From positions 1 through 9,661 of the forward strand of contig JAFOHJ010000274.1 of NCBI GenBank assembly GCA_017421885.1: 9,661 nucleotides of DNA. Reading direction: 5' to 3'. Below, one piece after another: positions 1 to 7,680 of this stretch (within the stretch, counting starts at the first letter, position 1; each line of letters begins with the position of its first letter). The notes beneath the pieces were generated by a model that made no database searches, was not told where the DNA came from, and saw only the letters and a list, made by a program, of their open reading frames with translations. This DNA is from Clostridia bacterium. Lineage in GTDB: Bacteria > Bacillota_A > Clostridia > Oscillospirales > Butyricicoccaceae. The position numbers and the translations under genes were made by a program.

Positions 1-584
<584 letters not shown>

Positions 585-611
585 CTTTGGTTTACCTCTT
601 TATTTTGAGAG

Positions 612-1841
612 TTATTGTTTATTATTTTTTCTGATTATCGACATATCATCCGCCTTGCAGGGCAGCTTAATATAAAGCTCCATACGGGGATGAGGCGTCG
701 ACTCGATGGGATTCATGTCCTTATCATACAGTTCTGTGACGACAAAATCAATAGGATCTTTGCCGGGAGAGAACAGCTGGACTTCTTCACCAAGAGAGAA
801 CTTGTTCTTCTGCTCGGCATGCGCAAGACCATTATCATCACAGCTCTGAACCATTGCACATACATCCCAGTCACGGATATATTTCGAGTCTTCGTGGTAT
901 TCGCTGGGCTGTTCGCCGAAATAGAAACCGGTGTAATACTCGCGGTGACTTACCTTATAGACCTCTTCCTTGATCTTTTCGGGAACCTTGAAGCCTTCTC
1001 CCTGCTGAGCATAAAGATCAACTGCACGGCGGTATGCATTTGTGATAACTGCCGCATAATAGGAGGTCTTTGCACGTCCCTCGATCTTGAAGCTGTCAAT
1101 ACCGGCATTTACCAGCTCGGGGATATGATCTATCATGCACATATCGCGCGAATTAAAGATATATGTTCCTCTCTCGTCTTCATAAACGGGATAATACTCG
1201 CCATGACGCTGCTCCTCCATAAGAGCGTAGCTCCAACGGCAGGGCTGAGCACAGCTTCCGTGATTGGCATCGCGGTTAGAACCCATCATAAAGTTGGAAA
1301 GCAGGCATCTTCCCGAATAGGAAATGCACATGGAGCCATGAACAAATGCTTCCAACTCGAGCTCTTTTGGGGTGCGCTGCCTGATTTCGACGATCTCGCG
1401 AAGGGGCAGCTCGCGTGCAAGAACGATTCGGTCGGCGCCCAGCTGATGGAACATATTGGCCGAACTGTAGTTTACAACGCTGGCCTGAGTGCTTATGTGA
1501 AGCTTTACATTAGGCGCATACTTTTTTACAAGAGGGATTACACCAAGGTCAGCAACGATAAGTGCATCAACACCGATGCTGTCGAGCATCTCAAGGTATG
1601 CAGGCAGCGCATCGATCTCATGGCTGCGGGGCATTACATTAACGGTGACAAAACACTTTACACCATGCTTGTGGCAATGATCTACGGCCTGCTTCATCTC
1701 GTCATATTCAAAGTTGCCCGAGGCCGTTCTCATACCATATGCCTTGCCTGCCATATAGACAGCATCTGCACCATAGGCAACGGCATATCTGAGTTTTTCA
1801 AAATCGCCGGCAGGAGCCAGGATCTCAGGTTTCTTAATCAT
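612..1841 (-). CDS. U32-family protein, YrrO/TrhP type (probable tRNA hydroxylation factor)
   Basis: 409 residues. Residues 164-182 match the U32 signature exactly: E-x-F-x2-G-S-M-C-x4-G-x-C-x-L-S (EAFVHGSMCISYSGRCLLS). Further conserved Cys residues at about 197, 201 (GSCAQPC) and 235 (SRDMC) fit the Fe-S cluster known for the RlhA/TrhP branch. The N-terminus (PEILAPAGDFEKL) is the standard TIM-barrel opening. U32 proteins were first called collagenase-like peptidases, but E. coli TrhP and Bacillus YrrN/YrrO are known to be needed for prephenate-dependent hydroxylation of tRNA uridine 34. I infer that role from length and context: in Bacillus, mltG (yrrL), yrrN and yrrO are close neighbours near alaS, and here the gene sits between mltG and alaS. 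The ATG start follows GGGAGG by 6 bases and lies 17 bp after mltG. A peptidase role cannot be excluded from sequence. Confidence 0.9.
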   Translation of the reverse strand: MIKKPEILAPAGDFEKLRYAVAYGADAVYMAGKAYGMRTASGNFEYDEMKQAVDHCHKHGVKCFVTVNVMPRSHEIDALPAYLEMLDSIGVDALIVADLGVIPLVKKYAPNVKLHISTQASVVNYSSANMFHQLGADRIVLARELPLREIVEIRQRTPKELELEAFVHGSMCISYSGRCLLSNFMMGSNRDANHGSCAQPCRWSYALMEEQRHGEYYPVYEDERGTYIFNSRDMCMIDHIPELVNAGIDSFKIEGRAKTSYYAAVITNAYRRAVDLYAQQGEGFKVPEKIKEEVYKVSHREYYTGFYFGEQPSEYHEDSKYIRDWDVCAMVQSCDDNGLAHAEQKNKFSLGEEVQLFSPGKDPIDFVVTELYDKDMNPIESTPHPRMELYIKLPCKADDMSIIRKNNKQ

Positions 1842-1858
1842 TTTTCGTCCTCCCGTCG

Positions 1859-2971
1859 TTACTGAGCAGCCTTATTGCGTGCAATAGCGGCATTATGCTC
1901 TTCAAGAGTAGACGAGAAGATGTGACTTCCGTTGTCTTCGATCTCATCTACTACGTAATAATAGTAGTTATGCGATTCCGGAGATATAGCTGCCAGAAGA
2001 GCACCGATACCGGGGTTGCAGATAGCCGTAGGCGGCAGGCCCCTCGACTTACGCAGGTTATAAGGCGAGTCGATCTCAAGATCGGCCGCTGTAAGCTGTT
2101 CCTTGTGACCTGTAACATACAGAAGAGCTGCGTCGATGTCAAGGTAAGGATAAGCCGCCGAGTTGTTAAGTCGATTTCGGATAACACCGGCGATCGTTCC
2201 CTGCTCTCTCGAGAGCTTGGCCTCATTTCCAACAAGAGATGCCAAATTTACTACTTCGGCAATGGTCAGACCATGCTCTTCCGTGAGCTTGCGCATCTCG
2301 TCGGTATACTTCTTATTGAAGTTATTGAGCATCTTATTGATGGCACTTACGGGGTTCTCATCAAGATAGAACTCATAGGTATCAGGGAACAGATATCCCT
2401 CAAGACGATTTTCAACCATAGGCACGGTATCGAGGAAGCCGTGCGAGTAGTCATAACTGTTGGCCGTCTCTATAAAGTCCTGCTTGCCGCAGACCTTTTT
2501 CTCTTCCATAAGCTCAGCTATCTGAACAATGGAATAACCCTCAGGAATAGTAACCGTAACAGTTTCGGTCGACTGATTTGCGCGCCTAAGCTTGCTGATC
2601 AGCTGACCATAGTCCATGCTGCTTGCAAGGTCGAAAGCACCGGTGCTGAAACCATCAGTCTTCTTGAGCTTGGCATAAAGCTTAAATGCCCATTTGTGAT
2701 CAATAAGACCGTTTTCCTTAAGCTTTTCAGCAACTTCCGCAACCGTTTCGCCCTCAGAAAGGGTTATCGACACAGGGGTTTCGTCCTGAACCAAGCCCAG
2801 CATATCGTTTGCTACCAGAATAGCAAAGGTCGACAGCACAAATGAAACACCAAGCACAAAAAGAATATATGTGAAAGCCGACAGGCAGCCTGAAAATCCG
2901 CTTTTCTTCTTGCGCTTCTTTTCGTGGCCGCTGTTTTCCTGTCTTGAAGGTTCATTCGATATATTTGACAT
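1859..2971 (-). CDS. mltG: Endolytic transglycosylase MltG (YceG-like)
   Basis: 370 residues. Membrane-anchored endolytic murein transglycosylase that cuts nascent glycan strands outside the cell and helps set strand length. Seen in order: a basic cytoplasmic tail (KKRKKK near 18-23), one transmembrane segment (about 32-54), a LysM-like region (about 65-130), IPEGYSI (142-148), the hallmark EGYLFPDTYEF (191-201), ASLVGNE (244-250) and the GLPPTAICNPG box (311-321). Glu250 aligns with the catalytic Glu of the family's EKE motif; the first Glu of that motif is Gly here. The C-terminal HIFSSTLEEHN matches the usual F-x-T-x2-EHN end. The ATG start is preceded by AGGAAGGA. It lies 25 bp after the CPBP gene and 17 bp before the U32 gene, so it is probably co-transcribed with both. 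Confidence 0.96.
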   Translation of the reverse strand: MSNISNEPSRQENSGHEKKRKKKSGFSGCLSAFTYILFVLGVSFVLSTFAILVANDMLGLVQDETPVSITLSEGETVAEVAEKLKENGLIDHKWAFKLYAKLKKTDGFSTGAFDLASSMDYGQLISKLRRANQSTETVTVTIPEGYSIVQIAELMEEKKVCGKQDFIETANSYDYSHGFLDTVPMVENRLEGYLFPDTYEFYLDENPVSAINKMLNNFNKKYTDEMRKLTEEHGLTIAEVVNLASLVGNEAKLSREQGTIAGVIRNRLNNSAAYPYLDIDAALLYVTGHKEQLTAADLEIDSPYNLRKSRGLPPTAICNPGIGALLAAISPESHNYYYYVVDEIEDNGSHIFSSTLEEHNAAIARNKAAQ

Positions 2972-2996
2972 ATTCCAATTCCTTCCTATTTAGATA

Positions 2997-3866
2997 TCAT
3001 AAATAAATCACTTTTGCCATGAAGATGACCGACAGCACCCAAACTCCCGGAGAGAAGAATATCTGCTGCACTGTCTGCATCAGAGCACTGCGCTTGATCC
3101 TCGGAACGCGTCCGCGTTCTATGAGCCTCTCAAGCATTCCCAACGAAATATAGAGAAATATGAAAAACATGACTGTTACGCCAATAAGAAAATACTCCCA
3201 AAGGCCTATTACAGAATATTTTTCAAGCATAAATCCGATAAAAAATGTCAGAGCATTATTGACGCTATGTGCGATCACCGCCGACCAGACTGAACCTGTG
3301 ATGTATGTCATATATCCATATACAAGCCCTGCCGAAAGAGGCCCGAAGAAGTTTGTCATATCTCCGTGCATCATCGCGAATGAAAGCGCCGATACAGCCA
3401 TTGCCGCATAGAAACTCTCGTTTTCCAGCGCCGGAAGCAATGTTCCTCTGAAGAACAGTTCCTCACAGACAGAAGGAACGATCACAGAGATGATAATGAG
3501 CTGCCAGAGCGGAAAACCCTCGCCTGAAAGAGGCATATGTTGAACTTTGTAGTCGACACCAAACACGTTTGTAACCGCCCAGTTGATAAGAAAGCACATC
3601 AGTGCCAAAGTTATTCCCATAAACAAAACAAAAGGAATAAAGCGAGGCTTGAAACCTCTGAAACGCTTATTAAAGCCTTCTTTTCCCTTTGCCGTTACAA
3701 GAATAACAGCCATCGGAAGCAAAAATGCCGCAACGGTAGCAAAGGCAAATGTACCGGGCTGAGCCGATATCTTTCCGCCTTCGAACGCATATACAAAACC
3801 TATAAGGATAAGCATTGCCAGCATCGGCATGAAGCTTCCTGTAAGCGAGAGCCTGTCCTTATTCAA
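2997..3866 (-). CDS. CPBP-family intramembrane metalloprotease (intact motifs, TTG start)
   Basis: 289 residues, polytopic membrane protein of the CPBP/Abi family, related to the CAAX protease Rce1. All three catalytic motifs are present: EELFFRG (135-141, EExxxR), F163-x3-H167 (FAMMH), and H200-x3-N204 (HSVNN). Hydrophobic segments flank them from about residue 12 to 58 and 76 to 100, and further ones follow to about 245, with a last one near the C-terminus. The start is TTG at 3864-3866: GAGGTG sits 7 bases upstream, no closer ATG exists, and the next Met is residue 13, inside the first hydrophobic segment. The first 8 bases overlap the end of tmk, which suggests translational coupling. The substrate is unknown. 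Family members act in protein processing, bacteriocin immunity or envelope maintenance; the mltG and glycosyltransferase context favours the envelope. Confidence 0.9.
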   Translation of the reverse strand: MNKDRLSLTGSFMPMLAMLILIGFVYAFEGGKISAQPGTFAFATVAAFLLPMAVILVTAKGKEGFNKRFRGFKPRFIPFVLFMGITLALMCFLINWAVTNVFGVDYKVQHMPLSGEGFPLWQLIIISVIVPSVCEELFFRGTLLPALENESFYAAMAVSALSFAMMHGDMTNFFGPLSAGLVYGYMTYITGSVWSAVIAHSVNNALTFFIGFMLEKYSVIGLWEYFLIGVTVMFFIFLYISLGMLERLIERGRVPRIKRSALMQTVQQIFFSPGVWVLSVIFMAKVIYL

Positions 3867-4521
3867 TTCCGAGCACCTCGTTTATGGCAGCAAAAATCTC
3901 GGCATTAATTGTTTCACGGCTCTTTACACCGTTTTCATCGGCACAGCTGATACGCGCCCATCCATATCTTTCGCAAATATCAAGGGCATTCTCACGGCAC
4001 TTTTTAAGGTATTCATGATCCTTTTCATGAATATCTCCGTCATCACCCTGCCTCTTATTGAGAAGGCTGAAAGAATGTTCAGAAGGCATATCGAGAAATA
4101 CGACTTTGTCGGGAGCCGGAAGCCCCATCAGCCTGTACTCGAAATCAAACAGCCAATCGAGATAGGCCTCTCTCTCCTTCCCTTCAAGCTTACCAGCCTG
4201 ATGAATAGCATTGGAGGTCGTATAGCGGTCGGAAACGATTATTTCATCATTTTCATAGGCTTCCTTCCAATCAGTCATAAAGGATGCATAACGGTCGACT
4301 GAGAAAAAAGTGGAAGCCGCATAGGCATTAACAGCTTTGGGATCAGAGCCAAACTCGCCGCCAAGATACATTCTCAGCAGTGCCGACGACTGATTATCAT
4401 ATCTCGGAAAAGTCAGCCTTTTATAGGCGATTCCTTTTTCGTCAAGTTTCTGGCAGATCATCGCAAGCTGTGTCGACTTTCCGCTGCCGTCTGTGCCCTC
4501 GAGAACAATAAACTTAGACAT
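3859..4521 (-). CDS. tmk: Thymidylate kinase
   Basis: 220 residues. dTMP kinase makes dTDP from dTMP and ATP, the step after ThyX, which is encoded directly upstream. Seen: P-loop EGTDGSGKSTQ (8-18), the FPRYDN segment (38-43) that precedes the nucleotide-binding region, DRYTTSN (98-104, the DRY motif), VVFLDMP (140-146) on a core strand, and a lid-like Lys/Arg stretch NKRQGDD (155-161). The form resembles the clostridial branch rather than E. coli Tmk. I chose ATG 4519-4521: AGAGG is 8 bases upstream of it but only 2 bases from a possible TTG at 4527, which is too close. The gene overlaps the thyX end by 8 bases (ATGTCTAA) and the following CPBP gene by 8 bases. Confidence 0.95.
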   Translation of the reverse strand: MSKFIVLEGTDGSGKSTQLAMICQKLDEKGIAYKRLTFPRYDNQSSALLRMYLGGEFGSDPKAVNAYAASTFFSVDRYASFMTDWKEAYENDEIIVSDRYTTSNAIHQAGKLEGKEREAYLDWLFDFEYRLMGLPAPDKVVFLDMPSEHSFSLLNKRQGDDGDIHEKDHEYLKKCRENALDICERYGWARISCADENGVKSRETINAEIFAAINEVLGIE

Positions 4522-5272
4522 TGGCAAGACCTCTTTTTCTGACTTCGTCCGCCTTGCCGCAGGTCATCTTGCCCTCGGCACAGGGACCGTAGAGACATGA
4601 AGGTCCGGCCTTGGCAAAGAGATGAGGAGCCTCCTTCTTGCAAAGGGCCAGCATCTGCCATGCCAACTCGCGGATCTCCCACTGAGCTCGATTGCAGCAG
4701 CGAAGCCTGAAGAAATTATGCAAAGAACGAGCATTCATTGTCATCATGATCTTTGTTTCGCAGGCATTGGGAAGAACGAATCTTGCATCCTCGTTGGCCA
4801 TCTTGCGCGCCTTTATCTTATTACCGGGTATGCTCTCTCCCCCCAGCGCCGCAAGATGCTTATTATAAAGAATATCGCTGAGCTTGTTATAGCTCTCCTG
4901 GATCTCTTCCATGGTCTTTACGAAAAAGGCCTTTGCCTCGGGATCGTTCTCGATCTCGGGCGGAGTGATATATGTAAAGCTGTTTTCAGCTACATAACGC
5001 TGCGACTGAACGCTGAAAGAAGCAATACGGTGGCGTGTGATCTGTGCCAAAAGCGAACGCGATACACCTTCGATGGCAAATGTAAATGACGCATGCTCAA
5101 TGGGGCTTTCATGGCCGAGGTCGCCAAGCATCGCAAGAAAATCTGCCGCTTTTTCTTCGGTCATCTTTTCCATGATGGAATCGGTGTCTGCGGGCGAATA
5201 GCAGAATCGTGCAGCCGCAGCTACAAGCTGCTCTGCCGAAGGTGTGCAGGCAACCATCTGAACTTTAAGCAT
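4514..5272 (-). CDS. thyX: Flavin-dependent thymidylate synthase ThyX
   Basis: 252 residues. Makes dTMP from dUMP using FAD, NADPH and methylene-tetrahydrofolate. The ThyX signature RHRx7S is exact at 80-90 (RHRIASFSVQS), followed by QRY. Also seen are GHESPIEH (53-60), close to the family's HxSPxEH, and NARSLHNFFRLR (180-191) with the conserved dUMP-site Arg. The C-terminus carries three Cys residues (226, 231, 238) within SCLYGPCAEGKMTCGK. The frame stays open upstream to 5389, but that part lies inside the glycosyltransferase gene. ATG 5270-5272, preceded by AAGGGGGA at about 9 bases, gives a normal N-terminus (MLKVQMVACTP). It overlaps the upstream stop codon by 8 bases (ATGCTTAA). No thyA is in this window. 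Confidence 0.96.
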   Translation of the reverse strand: MLKVQMVACTPSAEQLVAAAARFCYSPADTDSIMEKMTEEKAADFLAMLGDLGHESPIEHASFTFAIEGVSRSLLAQITRHRIASFSVQSQRYVAENSFTYITPPEIENDPEAKAFFVKTMEEIQESYNKLSDILYNKHLAALGGESIPGNKIKARKMANEDARFVLPNACETKIMMTMNARSLHNFFRLRCCNRAQWEIRELAWQMLALCKKEAPHLFAKAGPSCLYGPCAEGKMTCGKADEVRKRGLANV

Positions 5273-5999
5273 CGATCTTTTCCCCCTTATCCTTACTTGT
5301 AAACGCATAAACGAGATAGAGCGGCAGCCTTGCCATACGTTTGATCCTCTTAGGATCTGTGATAAGCCTGTAGAACCACTCAAGACCAAGCTTTACAAAG
5401 ATCTTGGGCGCACGTTTTACATTGCCCGAAAAAACATCAAGGCTTCCGCCGAGGCCGGCCATGAGCGAAACATTGAGCCTGTCGCGGTTGCGCTGCATGA
5501 AGAACTCCTGCTTGGGGCAGCCAAGGCAGACAAAAAGCGCATCGGCATCGGCACCGTTGATGATATCAATGATCTCGTTTTCATCGCTGAAATATCCATT
5601 CTGTGTGCCTGCGATGATAAGTCCGGGATACTTCTCACAGAGTTTCTGTGCCGCCTGATCGGCAACACCGGGTTTTCCGCCAAACAGGAAAAGCTTCTTA
5701 CCTGTGTTCTGCATACGATCGGCAAGGCCTTCGGCAAACTCGACGCCTGCGACCTTCTGCATAACCGGTCTTTTAATAATGCGCGAAGCATAAACAACTC
5801 CTATTCCGTCGGGCAATACAAGTTCAGAGCTGTTGACCAGCTGTCTGAGTTCTTCATTTTTAAGACAGTCAAGACCTATCTCGGAATTGGGAGTGACAAC
5901 ACGGCACTTCTCTCCCCGCTCAATATATCCCATCGCTTTTTCGATGGCCTCTTTAAGTGTGATATTATCAAAAGTGACAGACAGTATATCTTTACGCAT
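5265..5999 (-). CDS. WecG/TagA/CpsF-family glycosyltransferase (GT26)
   Basis: 244 residues. The family transfers N-acetylmannosamine (TagA) or a related sugar onto an undecaprenyl-diphosphate-linked GlcNAc at the inner face of the membrane, an early step of wall teichoic acid or surface polysaccharide synthesis. Seen: VVTPNSE (34-40), PDGIGVVY (63-70) with the catalytic Asp candidate D64, FLFGGKPG (104-111), a CLGCPKQE box (158-165), and the conserved C-terminal block GLGGSLDVFSGNVKRAP (182-198) plus LGLEWFYRL (204-212). The last 30 residues are basic and amphipathic (KRIKRMARLPLYLVYAF), which fits the membrane-docking tail described for TagA. The ATG start follows GGGGA, which overlaps the stop codon of the preceding CPBP gene. 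No other teichoic acid genes are nearby, so the exact sugar and polymer are unknown. Confidence 0.92.
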   Translation of the reverse strand: MRKDILSVTFDNITLKEAIEKAMGYIERGEKCRVVTPNSEIGLDCLKNEELRQLVNSSELVLPDGIGVVYASRIIKRPVMQKVAGVEFAEGLADRMQNTGKKLFLFGGKPGVADQAAQKLCEKYPGLIIAGTQNGYFSDENEIIDIINGADADALFVCLGCPKQEFFMQRNRDRLNVSLMAGLGGSLDVFSGNVKRAPKIFVKLGLEWFYRLITDPKRIKRMARLPLYLVYAFTSKDKGEKIDA

Positions 6000-6010
6000 G
6001 GAAAAATCCC

Positions 6011-6871
6011 CTACTTATTTTTATTTGAAAAGCTGCCGATGCAGTCTCGGAAAAGCATATATCCGCCAAGCATAAATACTGCACCAGCAATAACAATAAC
6101 AACTTTGGACTCTTCAGGCGATGCGGCTATATCACCGAAAAAGCTCTCAGCCATCATACCGGTCCAGTTAAAAGACATATGCATGACTACAGCGGCCTTT
6201 ATGCTGTCAGACTTAAGAACAACGAATCCAAGAATCATGCCCAGCGCAAAAAACATTACCGCTGCGGCATCGCTTCCGGAAAAGGACGCAAACATAAGAG
6301 CCTGACAAAAAACCGCAGCAACCGGGTTCATCAGTATCCTCATTCTCGAGAAAATAAGCCCCCTGAAAACCACCTCTCCGATGATCGGAGCAATGATTAT
6401 CAGCGCCATCACCTGAACAAGCAAACCATCAACATTCGCCGCCTTTTCGAGCCCCTGAGAAACAAATGTTTCAAACGGAGTCAGCCTAAACGGAATAACC
6501 GTATTGATCATGTGCATCCACACGCCTGCTCCAAGTCCGGTCACCGCTGCCCAGAACATATCAGTTCTGTCAGTTTTATTCTTCTTCTCACCCATGCTGA
6601 CCGTAAACACAATGGGATCCTTTTTTCTGAAATGTTTCCACCAAAGCCACAGCGCCATAAAAAGATATGTCGCACTTATTATCAGATAAGCGTGCGAATC
6701 CAGAATGTTCATGACCTGCTCACTTATAACCGAATCAGGAAGACTCGTATCTATCTCCGGCCCGCCGCAAGACAAGAGAACAATGATCTCACCTGTGATC
6801 TGCGAGACCATCAACATGATATAATATCTGAGCGCCTGGCTCAGATGCTGCAAACGGTTACGGATATCCAT
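6011..6871 (-). CDS. CPBP-fold membrane protein with degenerate protease motifs
   Basis: 286 residues, first gene of the minus-strand operon. Hydrophobic segments are seen at about 15-35, 60-78, 105-127, 148-165, 184-219, 226-240 and 256-274. The CPBP layout is recognisable but altered. Motif 1 reads GEVVFRG (165-171) instead of EExxFRG, so the first Glu is Gly165. Motif 2 reads FASFS (194-198) instead of FxxxH, so His is replaced by Ser198. Motif 3, H231-x3-N235 (HMSFN), is kept. Family knowledge from Rce1 says the first Glu and the motif 2 His are part of the catalytic site, so this copy may be inactive as a protease. The ATG at 6869-6871 is chosen because GAGGTG lies 4 bases upstream; the upstream GTG (6931) and ATG (6901) fall in or at the promoter and lack a Shine-Dalgarno sequence. 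Confidence 0.82.
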   Translation of the reverse strand: MDIRNRLQHLSQALRYYIMLMVSQITGEIIVLLSCGGPEIDTSLPDSVISEQVMNILDSHAYLIISATYLFMALWLWWKHFRKKDPIVFTVSMGEKKNKTDRTDMFWAAVTGLGAGVWMHMINTVIPFRLTPFETFVSQGLEKAANVDGLLVQVMALIIIAPIIGEVVFRGLIFSRMRILMNPVAAVFCQALMFASFSGSDAAAVMFFALGMILGFVVLKSDSIKAAVVMHMSFNWTGMMAESFFGDIAASPEESKVVIVIAGAVFMLGGYMLFRDCIGSFSNKNK

Positions 6872-6875
6872 TAAA

Positions 6876-6881
6876 CACCTC
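6876..6881 (-). promoter_or_regulatory. Ribosome binding site deciding the start of the first CPBP gene
   Basis: Reads GAGGTG on the minus strand, 4 bases before ATG 6871. The in-frame ATG at 6901 has no comparable site, so this fixes the start and shortens the protein to 286 residues. Confidence 0.8.
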
Positions 6882-6921
6882 AGTTTTCTGCATATGTCCA
6901 TAATAAAGGCATTATATTGGT

Positions 6922-6950
6922 ATAATACCACTTTTGGCGTTCGATTTCAA
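6922..6950 (-). promoter_or_regulatory. Sigma-A-type promoter of the minus-strand operon
   Basis: On the minus strand, TTGAAA (6945-6950) is followed after exactly 17 bases by TATTAT (6922-6927). The predicted transcript start is near 6915, about 45 bases before ATG 6871. Only one mismatch in each hexamer separates it from the consensus. It is the only strong promoter I see for the eight minus-strand genes. Confidence 0.75.
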
Positions 6951-6973
6951 TAATATACGCCTAAAATCCCACC

Positions 6974-7002
6974 TTGTCTGAGATTATAACCTCTGTTATA
7001 AT
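6974..7002 (+). promoter_or_regulatory. nth: Sigma-A-type promoter of nth
   Basis: TTGTCT (6974-6979), a 17-base spacer, then a consensus TATAAT (6997-7002). The transcript should start near 7009, about 20 bases before ATG 7028. Its -35 box lies 23 bp from the -35 box of the oppositely oriented operon promoter, so the two are back to back. This also rules out translation from 6974, where the nth frame first opens. Confidence 0.78.
6983..7002. repeat. Perfect 8-bp inverted repeat in the nth promoter (operator candidate)
   Basis: ATTATAAC (6983-6990), CTCT, GTTATAAT (6995-7002) form a perfect dyad of 8-bp arms around a 4-base centre. The right arm contains the entire -10 box of nth and the left arm fills the spacer. 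Such a position is typical for a repressor site that blocks RNA polymerase, but the protein is unknown and AT-rich promoter DNA can form dyads by chance. Confidence 0.5.
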
Positions 7003-7027
7003 AAATGACATAAAGGCAGGTGTTTTT

Positions 7028-7675
7028 ATGACAAAAAAAGAACGCGCCGCTATTGTCGTCGAGCGCCTTAAAAAAGAATATCCCGACAGTTGTTCGCTTG
7101 AAGCTACAAAGGACTACGAACTGCTCTTTGCCACAAGACTTGCTGCTCAATGTACCGATGCCCGTGTTAATATGGTCACCGAAGTGCTCTACAGCCGCTA
7201 TCCCACCCTTGAGGCTCTTGCAGCCGCCCCCGAAGAAGACATCGCCGAGATCGTCAAGCCCTGTGGCCTTTTCCGCACGAAGGCTCGCGATATCAAGCTC
7301 GGTGCAAATAAAATCATCAATGATTTCGGCGGCAAAGTCCCCGATACCATGGAGGAACTGCTGACTATTCCTGGAGTCGGACGAAAAACAGCCAACCTCA
7401 TCCTTTCGGATATATTCGGCCACCCTGCGATCGTTGCCGACACGCACTGCATGAGGATCGCTGGCAAGCTGGGGCTCACCGATTCGGGCAGAGACCCCTA
7501 TAAAGTCGAAATGGACCTCAAAAAAATCGTTGAGCCCACAGAGCAGGCCTCGCTGTGTCATCGTTTCGTTCACTTTGGCCGAGATATCTGCACGGCTCGC
7601 AGCCCCAAATGCTCCCTCTGTCCCCTTTCCGACATATGCCGCGAAAACCTCAAAAATCAGAAAAATAAAGAATAA
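7028..7675 (+). CDS. nth: Endonuclease III (Nth), base excision repair
   Basis: 215 residues. DNA glycosylase/AP lyase that removes oxidised pyrimidines. The helix-hairpin-helix LLTIPGVGRKTANLIL (111-126) contains Lys120, and VADTHCMRIA (137-146 region) contains Asp138, the same numbering as the catalytic Lys120 and Asp138 of the E. coli enzyme. The [4Fe-4S] loop is complete: Cys188, Cys195, Cys198 and Cys204 (C-x6-C-x2-C-x5-C). AAQCTD (39-44) matches the family's SAQxTD. The ATG at 7028 follows GGCAGGTG by 5 bases; the frame is open to 6974, but that part is promoter DNA. It forms a single-gene unit with its own promoter and ends at a strong shared terminator. Length is normal for the family. 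Confidence 0.97.
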   Translation: MTKKERAAIVVERLKKEYPDSCSLEATKDYELLFATRLAAQCTDARVNMVTEVLYSRYPTLEALAAAPEEDIAEIVKPCGLFRTKARDIKLGANKIINDFGGKVPDTMEELLTIPGVGRKTANLILSDIFGHPAIVADTHCMRIAGKLGLTDSGRDPYKVEMDLKKIVEPTEQASLCHRFVHFGRDICTARSPKCSLCPLSDICRENLKNQKNKE

Positions 7676-7680
7676 GCTAC

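Noticed and set aside
615..1865. A 416-codon open frame on the plus strand across the U32 gene.
   Set aside because: It is exactly antisense to a gene with a perfect U32 signature, has no good ribosome binding site and shows no recognisable domain; it is a shadow frame.
1895..2845. A 316-codon open frame on the plus strand across mltG.
   Set aside because: It is antisense to clear MltG motifs, and the translated product has no coherent domain.
5273..5389. A 39-residue N-terminal extension of ThyX.
   Set aside because: It lies inside the glycosyltransferase coding sequence; the ATG at 5272 has a good ribosome binding site and yields the normal ThyX N-terminus.
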